30,780 bases of DNA from JBMOKT01 sp049323895 (GTDB lineage Bacteria > Bacillota > Peptococcia > Peptococcales > BICA1-8): NCBI GenBank assembly GCA_049323895.1, contig JBMOKT010000038.1, forward strand, positions 1 through 30,780, written 5' to 3'. Shown here one piece after another: positions 13,915-20,291 of this stretch (its first letter is position 1; every line of letters starts with the position of its first letter). The notes under the pieces were generated by a model. It did no database searches. It was not told the DNA's origin and worked only from the letters and a program-made list of their open reading frames with translations. Both the position numbers and the translations under genes were made by a program.

Positions 13915-14647
13915 ATTTAGCAATGAGCAAATTGAGCGCTATAGTAGAAATATGGTGTTAAATGAAATAGGGATAGCTGGGCAACGCAAGATTAATAAGG
14001 CAAAGGTTTTAGTAATTGGCGCAGGAGGCCTAGGTTCCCCGGTGCTAATGTATTTAGCTGCCGCAGGTGTGGGTAATATTGGAATAGTTGATGGTGATAA
14101 AATTGAGCTGTCAAATCTACAGAGACAAACTATTCATAAAACGGAGAATATAGGAATCTCAAAGGTGCAATCGGCAAAAAATTTTATTGAAAGCTTAAAT
14201 AAAGATGTAGAAGTGACTACATATGATTTTTTTATCAATAATGATAATTGCCAGCAAATCATTAGTAAATATGACTTAATAATCGATGGGGTAGATAATT
14301 TCGAGAGCAGGTACTTAATTAATGATACTTGTCTTAATTTAAGAAAACCTTTAATTGAAGCAGGCATTATTGGATTTATGGGAATGGCAACACTTATACT
14401 GCCTGAAGGACCTTGCTATAGATGCTTATACCCTGAAATGCCAGAAAGAGCTCCAACCTGTAGCCAAGCAGGTGTGCTAGGGGCAACTGCAGGAATTATA
14501 GGAAGCATTCAAGCTAGCGAAGCCATTAAGTATTTAGTGGGGATAGAGGAGAACTTGAATGGAAGGGTTATCTTTTGGGATGGTCTAACAAGTACAATCC
14601 ATGAAATAAAATTACAAAAAAATAAAGATTGTATTTCTTGTGGATAG
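13907..14647 (+). CDS. MoeB/ThiF/HesA-family E1-like activating enzyme
   Basis: 246 residues. Conserved features: RYSRNMVL at 11-18, the nucleotide loop GAGGLG (38-43), VDGDKIELSNLQRQ (61-74), DGVDNF (127-132), the Zn cysteines CYRC (170-173) and CISC (242-245), and PTCSQAGVLG with the likely catalytic Cys185. Enzymes of this family adenylate the C-terminal Gly of a ubiquitin-like sulfur carrier (MoaD, ThiS) so that sulfur can be loaded. No MoaD or ThiS gene is in the window, so the acceptor is unknown. Coupling to TusA and a rhodanese-like gene 157 bases downstream is reminiscent of MOCS3/Uba4, in which E1 and rhodanese are fused. Symbol left empty because MoeB, ThiF and HesA cannot be separated here. 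Confidence 0.88.
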   Translation: MSEFSNEQIERYSRNMVLNEIGIAGQRKINKAKVLVIGAGGLGSPVLMYLAAAGVGNIGIVDGDKIELSNLQRQTIHKTENIGISKVQSAKNFIESLNKDVEVTTYDFFINNDNCQQIISKYDLIIDGVDNFESRYLINDTCLNLRKPLIEAGIIGFMGMATLILPEGPCYRCLYPEMPERAPTCSQAGVLGATAGIIGSIQASEAIKYLVGIEENLNGRVIFWDGLTSTIHEIKLQKNKDCISCG

Positions 14648-14676
14648 AAAAATGAAATAGATAAGATTGTGATTAA

Positions 14677-14695
14677 ATGATAACGATTTTATCAT
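14677..14695. promoter_or_regulatory. Palindrome ahead of the second rhodanese gene
   Basis: ATGATAA-CGATT-TTATCAT is a 7-base perfect inverted repeat. It touches the first box of array E. It may be a Fur/PerR-like operator by composition, although the spacing does not fit the usual 7-1-7 form, or a weak transcript end for the E1 gene. Confidence 0.35.
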
Positions 14696-14750
14696 AAAAT
14701 ATTCATAAAGTTTAATCAATTTTTACACATCTCTCTAACACTTTTATAAT
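14691..14750 (+). promoter_or_regulatory. Phased-box array E with promoter, upstream of the second rhodanese-like gene
   Basis: ATCATAAAAT at 14691 and TTCATAAAGT at 14702 are near-identical and 11 apart; TAATCA at 14713 and TACACA at 14724 keep the register. TATAAT at 14745 is a perfect -10 element, 21 bases from the start of the last box. A second TATAAT at 14761 is also possible. Confidence 0.62.
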
Positions 14751-14804
14751 TTTTTAAAATTATAATACAGTTAACCTAAATAAAAGTGCTAGGAGGAAGT
14801 ACAA

Positions 14805-15197
14805 ATGAAAAAAAATATGATGCAAATAACAGAAAGATTTTTTGAAAATATTCCAAGTGATAAGTATGGGATTGATTTAATGGAATTTGAAATGCTAATG
14901 ATTTCTGGTGAAATAAATGAATACCTTTTACTAGATGTAAGAGAACATGACGATTTTCAAAAGGAAAGAATACCGGGTTCTGTAAACATACCATACTCCC
15001 AGCTATCGGTGAAAATTGATGAAATGCCAACGGAAGAGAAAGTTATAATTATTAGTAAAAAGGGTCTAATAGCTGCTCAAATTTCATCTCTTCTAAATGC
15101 TTGTGGTTATAGAACGTGGACTTTAAGGGAAGGGATTGAAGGCTATATAGATATAGGCGGTAATGTGGAAGGTGAAAAGATTGATATAAGCGCATAA
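14805..15197 (+). CDS. Rhodanese-like protein without the catalytic cysteine
   Basis: 130 residues, a clear paralogue of the protein at 4402: the same N-terminal extension with ISGEINEYLLLDVRE (33-47), then PGSVNIPYSQL (57-67). At the active-site loop the sequence reads SKKGLIA, with Ser84 where the rhodanese Cys should be, so thiosulfate:cyanide-type activity is not expected. There is a Cys later in the domain (LLNACGYRTW, residue 104), outside the normal site. Such inactive rhodaneses usually bind partners or sense sulfur species. GGAGGAAG precedes the ATG. It is expressed from array E and ends in a hairpin shared with the opposite gene. Confidence 0.85.
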   Translation: MKKNMMQITERFFENIPSDKYGIDLMEFEMLMISGEINEYLLLDVREHDDFQKERIPGSVNIPYSQLSVKIDEMPTEEKVIIISKKGLIAAQISSLLNACGYRTWTLREGIEGYIDIGGNVEGEKIDISA

Positions 15198-15236
15198 CCT
15201 AAAAAGGATCAGTTGTGATCCTTTTTTAGGTTATGC
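15192..15236. terminator. Bidirectional terminator between convergent genes
   Basis: GCATAACCTAAAAAGGATCA pairs with its complement across a GTTG loop, with A-tract and T-tract on each side, so it works in both directions. The TAA stop codons of both convergent genes lie inside the arms. Confidence 0.92.
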
Positions 15237-15518
15237 TTGCCCATGCTTTAGGAGAAATTTATTTCTGCAATCCCAGCTGCAAAAATAATACTCTTGCTCA
15301 TCATTAACTATTATATAAGCTTTACTTTTATCAATTTCTTTATTGCATTCAAAATCCTTGACAAAAATCTTTTCAATTACGGGAGTTTTTGTTTTTTCTA
15401 ATGACTCCGGGGGTTTGTTAATAGAGTCTGTAGATTTACTATTTTGAAACATGGAAATAAGAATTTTAAAAATAAAAAAGAGAAATAAAAAGTGGATTAG
15501 ATAAATTACCAACTCCAT
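15231..15518 (-). CDS. Membrane-anchored TRASH/YHS-like metal-site protein
   Basis: 95 residues: an N-terminal membrane helix (4-23), a Ser/Pro/Lys-rich linker, and a C-terminal mini-domain with Cys58 (DFECNK), then YYFCSWDCRNKFLLKHG with Cys80 and Cys84. The C-x(21)-CxxxC spacing with the aromatic FCSxxC part is the pattern of TRASH/YHS domains, which bind copper or other soft metals and are found in metal sensors and chaperones. An anchored form may sense or buffer metal near the membrane. AAAGGA lies about ten bases ahead of the ATG. Promoter array F lies upstream on the same strand, back to back with the diguanylate cyclase gene. Confidence 0.72.
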   Translation of the reverse strand: MELVIYLIHFLFLFFIFKILISMFQNSKSTDSINKPPESLEKTKTPVIEKIFVKDFECNKEIDKSKAYIIVNDEQEYYFCSWDCRNKFLLKHGQA

Positions 15519-15563
15519 AGGACATAATCCTTTCTATAAACTATTCTAAAATCTACTAAAGCT

Positions 15564-15617
15564 AGATTAAAGAAAAAATGTGCATAAATTGTGATGAAAT
15601 TTTTATCATAGTTTGAA
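15564..15617 (-). promoter_or_regulatory. Phased-box array F with promoter, for the TRASH/YHS-like gene
   Basis: Read on the minus strand: TTCAAA from 15617, a weak box ATAAAA from 15606, ATCACA from 15595 and TGCACA from 15584, each 11 apart. TAATCT (15569-15564), 15 bases after the start of the last box, is the likely -10. Confidence 0.58.
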
Positions 15618-15637
15618 AAATATGAAATGCGCAATAT

Positions 15638-15669
15638 TTCACAGCAATTACATAAGCATGTGATATAAT
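15638..15669 (+). promoter_or_regulatory. Promoter of the diguanylate cyclase gene with two weak boxes
   Basis: TGATATAAT (TATAAT at 15664-15669) is a strong -10. TTCACA at 15638 and TACATA at 15649 are 11 apart, and the second lies 15 bases from the -10, as in the other arrays. No convincing third or fourth box is seen, so control by the same regulator is uncertain. Confidence 0.45.
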
Positions 15670-15757
15670 CAAAGAACAATAAATTAAAGACTTTTTCTAA
15701 GTCAAGAGAATGTTATTCTTTACAAGGGTACTATAGAGAGGAGGTCAGAGGAACAGT

Positions 15758-16447
15758 ATGAAATATTTTAGCCAATGGAAATTATTATTAAGCATGATAG
15801 GGATTGGTATAATAAGCAGCCAGATTTATCATTATGCATTTATGAATGGTTTTCTTAATTTGTTTATTCATTGTATTGCTATGGGAATCTTTTTTGGTTT
15901 AATAAACTTTTTTGTTGTTAAGAGATTTTATACCGGCTATATTTCATTAAAGGAAACTAATAAAAAATTAAAAAACCAAGCCCATTTAGATAAATTGACA
16001 GGTTTATTAAATAGAAGAAAATTTGATGAGGATGCCCGGAAAATAACAACAGAAGATAGTTATGCATTAATATTTATAGATATAGATAATTTTAGAGACT
16101 TTAATAATAAGTATGGTCATAGAATTGGTGATCAAGTTTTAATAATTGTAGCTCAATTAATTACAAGCAGTGTACGTCCACAAGATTGTGTTTATAGATA
16201 TGGTGGTGAAGAGATTGTTATTTTTCTAAAAGGTTGTAATAAGGAAAGCGCTTATATGATTGGAGAGAGAGTAAGAAAAGATATCTCAAATTTAGATAAT
16301 TTGCCATACCCTCAAATAACAGTTTCGCTGGGTATTTCTAGCTATCCTGAGGATGGTAATAATTTACAGGATATTTTAATTAAAAGTGATGAAGCCTTAT
16401 TAACTGCCAAAAGGTTAGGTAAAAATAGATGTAAGTTATGTAGTTAG
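15758..16447 (+). CDS. Membrane GGDEF diguanylate cyclase
   Basis: 229 residues: two membrane helices (about 9-28 and 32-53), a short coiled link, and a GGDEF domain from about 75. The domain has DKLTGLLNRRKF at its start, the metal-binding DIDNF (108-112), and the active-site signature as GGEEI (149-153), with Ile in place of the usual Phe. The product-inhibition I-site RxxD is present (R140-D143), five residues ahead of the signature. It should make cyclic di-GMP from two GTP at the inner membrane face. No sensory domain besides the two short helices. GGAGGTCAGAGG precedes the ATG; single-gene unit with its own terminator. Confidence 0.9.
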   Translation: MKYFSQWKLLLSMIGIGIISSQIYHYAFMNGFLNLFIHCIAMGIFFGLINFFVVKRFYTGYISLKETNKKLKNQAHLDKLTGLLNRRKFDEDARKITTEDSYALIFIDIDNFRDFNNKYGHRIGDQVLIIVAQLITSSVRPQDCVYRYGGEEIVIFLKGCNKESAYMIGERVRKDISNLDNLPYPQITVSLGISSYPEDGNNLQDILIKSDEALLTAKRLGKNRCKLCS

Positions 16448-16487
16448 GTTGCCAATTCCAAGTTGGAATGGCAACCTAATTATTTTT
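16444..16487 (+). terminator. Intrinsic terminator after the diguanylate cyclase gene
   Basis: TTAGGTTGCCAATTCCA pairs with TGGAATGGCAACCTAA (one bulge) around AGT, then TTATTTTTT. Confidence 0.92.
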
Positions 16488-16496
16488 TGCTGTTTT

Positions 16497-16555
16497 TTCA
16501 CAAATTGGACAAATATATATCATAATTACTTCAAATTTTTCGATTATTCTATACT
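16497..16555 (+). promoter_or_regulatory. Phased-box array G with promoter, upstream of the zinc-ribbon/regulator operon
   Basis: Four boxes with exact 11-base spacing: TTCACA 16497, GACAAA 16508, ATCATA 16519, TTCAAA 16530. TATACT at 16550 starts 20 bases after the last box. It is one of the most complete arrays and may be autoregulatory, because a response regulator is the second gene. Confidence 0.7.
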
Positions 16556-16581
16556 AAAAGCTAAAAGGGGGCTAGCCAATT

Positions 16582-16776
16582 ATGGCAAGACCAAAAAGTA
16601 TAATTAATAAATGTCCTCTATGTGAAAGCAACTTAATTGGTCGGTTATCTACCAAGAGTTATTATTGTCAGAATTGTAATCATGAATTGTTTTTAAAAAA
16701 TGGGCTTTTAAAAATATTTAATATTTCCTCCGATGGAAATATTGTATTGATTGAAAAATTAAAATACTGCTGTTAA
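16582..16776 (+). CDS. Small zinc-ribbon protein
   Basis: 64 residues. CPLC (11-14) and CQNC (29-32) form a typical zinc ribbon, followed by a short beta-rich part and a Cys-Cys C-terminus (63-64). No membrane helix. Such proteins may bind nucleic acid or a protein partner; the function is unknown. AAAGGGGG lies ahead of the ATG. It is co-transcribed with the response regulator that starts 19 bases later, so it may be an accessory of that regulator. The terminal CC pair could respond to redox or metal, which is a guess. Confidence 0.75.
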   Translation: MARPKSIINKCPLCESNLIGRLSTKSYYCQNCNHELFLKNGLLKIFNISSDGNIVLIEKLKYCC

Positions 16777-16794
16777 AAGTAAGGGGTGATGATT

Positions 16795-17469
16795 TTGTTA
16801 AATCCCAGGGTTTTATTAGTGAGTAATGACAAAAAAAGTAAAAATGTATTATCTACATCATTGTTAGATCAAAAATATGAAGTTTTAGAATGCCAAGATT
16901 TAAAGAATTTATCAAAAATATTGGATAAGAAAACATTTGACTTAATTATTATTGACCTTGATGAGGATTGTTCAAATGAATGGAATATTGCCCTAAATAT
17001 TAGAAAAGTAACTGAAAAGCCGATAATTATTATTTCAAATGATATTGAAGAGTGCCAAAAATTATTAGGCTATCAGTTGATTAATGATTTTGTAAAAAAA
17101 CCATATAGCATCGAGGAAGTATTATGTAGATTACAAGTGCAATTAAATACAAGTAAAAATATTTTTTGCATGGAACAAATAGTACTAGAAAATTTGGTTA
17201 TTGATACCTCGATAAGAAAGGTGTTAATCGATAACAGAGAAATTGACCTGACGGAGAAAGAATTTGAGGTACTAAAGTTTTTGGCATTTAATTCAGATAG
17301 AGTCATTACTCGAGAAGAATTAGTACAAGAAATATGGAAAGAGAGATATAAAGGTAATCCTAGGACAATAGATACTCATATTAAAAAGCTAAGGAAAAAA
17401 ATAGAGAAAAATTCTGCTAAGGCTTATATTACAACGGTCTGGGGTTATGGATACAGAATGATAGTATAA
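16795..17469 (+). CDS. OmpR/PhoB-family response regulator with a divergent receiver
   Basis: About 224 residues. I choose TTG 16795: AAGGGGTGA (16781-16789) is correctly spaced for it, while GTG 16786 lies inside that SD. The receiver (about 5-115) is unusual: the acidic pair reads SND rather than DD, and the phospho-site segment is LIIIDLDED, with Asp retained; the Ser of IIISND and the Lys of FVKKPY are present. The winged-helix domain (about 125-224) is standard, with LTEKEFEVLKFLAFN, the recognition-helix segment RTIDTHIKKLRKKI and YITTVWGYGYRM. No histidine kinase is adjacent. It could respond to a signal other than phosphorylation. It is a candidate to bind the phased boxes. Confidence 0.88.
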   Translation: MLNPRVLLVSNDKKSKNVLSTSLLDQKYEVLECQDLKNLSKILDKKTFDLIIIDLDEDCSNEWNIALNIRKVTEKPIIIISNDIEECQKLLGYQLINDFVKKPYSIEEVLCRLQVQLNTSKNIFCMEQIVLENLVIDTSIRKVLIDNREIDLTEKEFEVLKFLAFNSDRVITREELVQEIWKERYKGNPRTIDTHIKKLRKKIEKNSAKAYITTVWGYGYRMIV

Positions 17470-17497
17470 AAAATATAAATTTTAAAGAGGTGATAAA

Positions 17498-18187
17498 ATG
17501 TTTTTCCCATTTTTTGACCCTACCTTCATAATATTGATACCGGCATTGATATTTACTTTTTATGCTCAAAGTAAGGTTCAAACAACCTTTGAAAAGTATT
17601 CGAAAATAGGAAGCATGAATAATCTGACTGGAGCACAGCTTGCTAGAATGATCCTCAATAATGCTGATTTAGATAATATTGAAGTAGAAGAAGTGAAAGG
17701 GCACTTAACTGACCACTATGATCCTAAAAATAAAAAGTTAAGGTTGTCTACGAAGGTCTTTAACAGTACTTCCTTAGCTGCTTTAGGAGTTGCAGCCCAT
17801 GAAGCCGGCCATGCCATCCAGGACGATAAAGGTTATTTGCCATTGCATTTGAGAATGTCCTTTACCCCCTTGGCTCAATTAGGTTCTACACTGGCGATGC
17901 CTTTATTTTTTATTGGTTTAATATTCTCAGCACCTTCATTACTTAAGTTTGGGATACTCGCCTTTACCATGGTCGTATTATTCCAATTAATTACTTTACC
18001 TGTGGAGTTTAATGCTAGTAATAGGGCTTTAGCCATATTAGCTAATGGCAACTATTTAACCAGCCAGGAAATTGAGCCGGCTCGTAAAGTATTGAATGCT
18101 GCTGCTTTAACATATCTTGCTGGCGCATTAGTTGCAGTAACCACTTTAGTAAGATTTTTAATATTAGCCGGATTATCGAGGGAATAA
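17498..18187 (+). CDS. YugP-type membrane zinc metallopeptidase
   Basis: 229 residues, full family length. It has a membrane helix at 8-24, the zinc-binding HEAGH motif at 101-105 inside LGVAAHEAGHAIQ, and later helices (about 128-160 and 197-222). This matches the YugP neutral zinc metallopeptidase family (PF04298) of Firmicutes. Its substrates are unknown; membrane protein quality control is assumed. AAAGAGGTG precedes the ATG, 28 bases after the response regulator, and lemA follows closely, so 16582 to about 19626 may form one transcript. Confidence 0.9.
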   Translation: MFFPFFDPTFIILIPALIFTFYAQSKVQTTFEKYSKIGSMNNLTGAQLARMILNNADLDNIEVEEVKGHLTDHYDPKNKKLRLSTKVFNSTSLAALGVAAHEAGHAIQDDKGYLPLHLRMSFTPLAQLGSTLAMPLFFIGLIFSAPSLLKFGILAFTMVVLFQLITLPVEFNASNRALAILANGNYLTSQEIEPARKVLNAAALTYLAGALVAVTTLVRFLILAGLSRE

Positions 18188-18217
18188 AAACAAATTAGAT
18201 ATTGGAGGAGATACAGT

Positions 18218-18781
18218 ATGAAAAAAAGTTTAGTCATAATTGGTGTCATATTATTAGTGTTATTCTTAGCTGTCAGTCCGCTTATTGGTGTATATAATAA
18301 CTTGATAACGGCCGAAGAAAATGTTGATGGCAAATGGGCCCAGGTGGAAAATCAACTCCAGCGTAGATTAGATCTAATTCCCAATCTAGTAGAAACAGTA
18401 AAAGGTTATGCAGCCCATGAGAAGGAGACTTTCACCTTAGTAACTGAAGCCAGGGCAAAAGCGGCTGGTGCATCGAGTGTGAAAGAACAAGCTGAAGCAA
18501 ATAGTGAACTAACTTCGGCTTTAAGTAGGCTAATGGTAATAGTAGAGCAATATCCAGAGCTAAAAGCTAATGAAAATTTTATTAGGCTTCAGGATGAACT
18601 AGCCGGGACAGAAAATAGAATTGCAATATCAAGAAAGGATTATAATGATTCTGTACAAGGCTTTAACACCTTAATAAAGCGATTTCCTAATAATATAATT
18701 GCGGGAATGCTGAATTTTATTGAGAAAGCATATTTTGAAGCAGAGGAAAGTGCTCAAAAAGCCCCCAAAGTAAGCTTTTAA
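18218..18781 (+). CDS. lemA: LemA family membrane protein
   Basis: 187 residues: one N-terminal membrane helix (5-25), then long helices forming the LemA helical bundle. Family hallmarks are YNNLITAEENVDGKWAQVE (27-45), QRRLDLIPNLVETVKGYA (48-65), the ENRIAISRKDYND segment and the FNTLIKRFPNN motif near 147-157. LemA proteins often sit next to TPM-domain proteins, as here; the molecular role is unknown, possibly envelope stress or membrane protease support. GGAGGAG precedes the ATG, and the TPM gene starts 13 bases downstream. Confidence 0.93.
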   Translation: MKKSLVIIGVILLVLFLAVSPLIGVYNNLITAEENVDGKWAQVENQLQRRLDLIPNLVETVKGYAAHEKETFTLVTEARAKAAGASSVKEQAEANSELTSALSRLMVIVEQYPELKANENFIRLQDELAGTENRIAISRKDYNDSVQGFNTLIKRFPNNIIAGMLNFIEKAYFEAEESAQKAPKVSF

Positions 18782-18794
18782 GGGGGTTATATAA

Positions 18795-19514
18795 ATGAAA
18801 TTATCAAAAAAAGTATTACTCCTTAGTTTATTACTGTTATTATCATTAAGTTCAACGCTCTGGGCCGCACCAGAGCTTCCTAATTATTCAGGGGACATTT
18901 ATGTTCAAGATTTTGCCCAAATTATTTCTTCTCAAATGGAATATAAATTATTAGCTGCGGCCAGGGAAATTGAGAATAATACAGGTGCCCAAATTTCCAT
19001 TGTTACCATAGATAGTTTGCAGGGCACTGATATTGAGAGCTACAGCAATGAACTCTTTAGAAAATGGGGTATAGGGGATAAAGAAAAAGAAAATGGGATA
19101 CTGTTTTTAATCGCTAAAGCAGAAGGAAAATTTAGAATTGAAGTAGGTTACGGGCTTGAGGGAAGAATCAATGATGCCAAAGCAGGTGATATTTTAAGAA
19201 ATACTGCACCATATTTCCAAAGTGGAGATTTTGATAGCGGTATAGCAGTAGCCTTCAATAGTTTGGCCAATGAAATCAGTCAAGAATACACAAATACCAA
19301 CTCAGAAGAAACACAATCAGAGAAATCTGTTAATATCCCTTGGTGGGCACAATTATTAGGAATTGGTCTACTGATATACTTAGCAATTTTTCATCCTGAT
19401 ATTCTAATGTTCTTAATATTTACATTATCTAGAGGAAGTATGGGTGGATCTGGTGGCTCTAGAAGAGGGGGAGGGGGTTCATCCGGTGGCGGAGGCGCAT
19501 CTGGAGGCTGGTAG
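18795..19514 (+). CDS. TPM-domain (YgcG-like) membrane protein
   Basis: 239 residues: signal peptide (cleavage near WAA-PE, residue 25), a TPM domain (about 33-165) with VQDFAQIIS, GAQISIVTIDSL, the KWGIGDKEKENGILFLIA segment and VGYGLEGRI, then one or two membrane helices (182-212) and a Gly/Ser-rich tail with GGGGSSGGGGASGGW. This is the standard layout of TPM_phosphatase/YgcG proteins that accompany LemA. A phosphatase activity was described for plant relatives, but function in bacteria is open. AGGGGG precedes the ATG. Confidence 0.92.
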   Translation: MKLSKKVLLLSLLLLLSLSSTLWAAPELPNYSGDIYVQDFAQIISSQMEYKLLAAAREIENNTGAQISIVTIDSLQGTDIESYSNELFRKWGIGDKEKENGILFLIAKAEGKFRIEVGYGLEGRINDAKAGDILRNTAPYFQSGDFDSGIAVAFNSLANEISQEYTNTNSEETQSEKSVNIPWWAQLLGIGLLIYLAIFHPDILMFLIFTLSRGSMGGSGGSRRGGGGSSGGGGASGGW

Positions 19515-19539
19515 TAATAATAAGAGTAGGAGGGATAAC

Positions 19540-19626
19540 GTGAAAAAGTTTTTATATGTTAGCATATTTATCGTATCTACAGTAGCTATGTTGTATGTGA
19601 TGCACCCGGGTTCTTTCCAATTTTAA
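19540..19626 (+). CDS. Small membrane peptide after the TPM gene
   Basis: A 28-residue peptide from GTG 19540, with AGGAGGGA ideally placed upstream. It is KK plus a single hydrophobic stretch (about 4-21) ending in HPGSFQF. It follows the TPM gene by 25 bases. A short membrane peptide of the YgcG/LemA operon is plausible; function is unknown. The in-frame extension to ATG 19444 only reads the TPM gene in another frame and should be ignored. Confidence 0.55.
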   Translation: MKKFLYVSIFIVSTVAMLYVMHPGSFQF

Positions 19627-19683
19627 TAAATGGCATGATTTCAAATAGTGTATTTTAGATTTTATTAAATTTAATTGAAGTAA

Positions 19684-19715
19684 TTAGGGGATGATTAACA
19701 AGAATCATCCCCTAA
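19684..19715 (+). terminator. Hairpin after the YugP-LemA-TPM operon
   Basis: TTAGGGGATGATT pairs perfectly with AATCATCCCCTAA around AACAAG. The following AATATTATATAATT has no real T-run, so termination may be weak. Confidence 0.65.
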
Positions 19716-19752
19716 AATATTATATAATTGCCAAATTTAAAAACAAAGATTA

Positions 19753-19913
19753 TCAATTTAGCCTTAAAGAAAGTATAAGTTTGGGGTGGCATAAGTGCAA
19801 CTAAGGCTTCCACCGTCGCTAAAGGCTTGGCCAAAAGGCATAAGTCTCGCTACGTTGCTTTGCTCCTAGTCTCGCTTTAGCGCAAACCAAGTTTTCTTTA
19901 GCTTTTAAATTGA
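19753..19913. repeat. Noncoding element bounded by imperfect inverted repeats
   Basis: The left arm TCAATTTA...TTAAAGAAA...TTTGG (19753-19784) faces its inexact complement on the right (19884-19913: CCAAG, TTTTCTTTA, TAAATTGA). The ~100 bases between are about half G+C by eye, far above the surroundings, and contain no ORF with an SD. GGCATAAGT occurs twice (19788 and 19835 regions) and CGCTTTAGCG is self-complementary. It looks like an imported or repetitive element such as a MITE-like or REP-type insertion. Its right arm encodes the last residues of the minus-strand gene. Confidence 0.5.
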
Positions 19914-20275
19914 TTAAGCTCTAACTCAATTTGGTAGTGCTTGATAGTTGTTTTTTGAATCTTATCTTCTAATAAAGCAGTATTAATCTTTTGTTCAATT
20001 TTATCTAATTCTGAAAGCTGCTGATTTAATTCTTCAAGCCTGGATTGCAGACGGATAATTTGATGATTTATCTGATAATCGTCAAATTCATTGGTAAGAT
20101 TAATGGGTTTTTGTTTCTTCAGTTTTTTAATATGTTCAGAAGTTTCATATATCAATTTATTTGTCGCATTTCGTTGATGATTAACTTTAGATAATAATGA
20201 ATAATAGTCAGATTTATTATCTTCAAGCGTGTCACCGAGAATGAGGTTAGAAAATAATTCCTTTAAAGTAGCCAT
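19898..20275 (-). CDS. Coiled-coil protein of unknown function
   Basis: 125 residues, almost entirely helical and charged, with a Leu/Ile heptad-like pattern from about 30 to 118 (IIRLQSRLEELNQQLSELDK). No signal peptide or membrane helix, no Cys. It follows the gene at 20292 by 16 bases and is preceded by GGAGATA, so the two form an operon read from array M. The C-terminus overlaps the right arm of the repeat at 19753-19913. Family not recognised; assembly with the upstream partner is likely from the shared helical character. Confidence 0.68.
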   Translation of the reverse strand: MATLKELFSNLILGDTLEDNKSDYYSLLSKVNHQRNATNKLIYETSEHIKKLKKQKPINLTNEFDDYQINHQIIRLQSRLEELNQQLSELDKIEQKINTALLEDKIQKTTIKHYQIELELNQFKS

Positions 20276-20291
20276 AAATATCTCCTTCCTG

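Noticed and set aside
14677..14695. Fur or PerR box
   Set aside because: The inverted repeat is A+T rich like a Fur box, but the 5-base centre does not fit the 7-1-7 layout; kept only as an unnamed palindrome.
19444..19539. N-terminal extension of the 28-residue peptide
   Set aside because: It is an alternate frame of the Gly-rich TPM tail; the real SD stands directly before GTG 19540.
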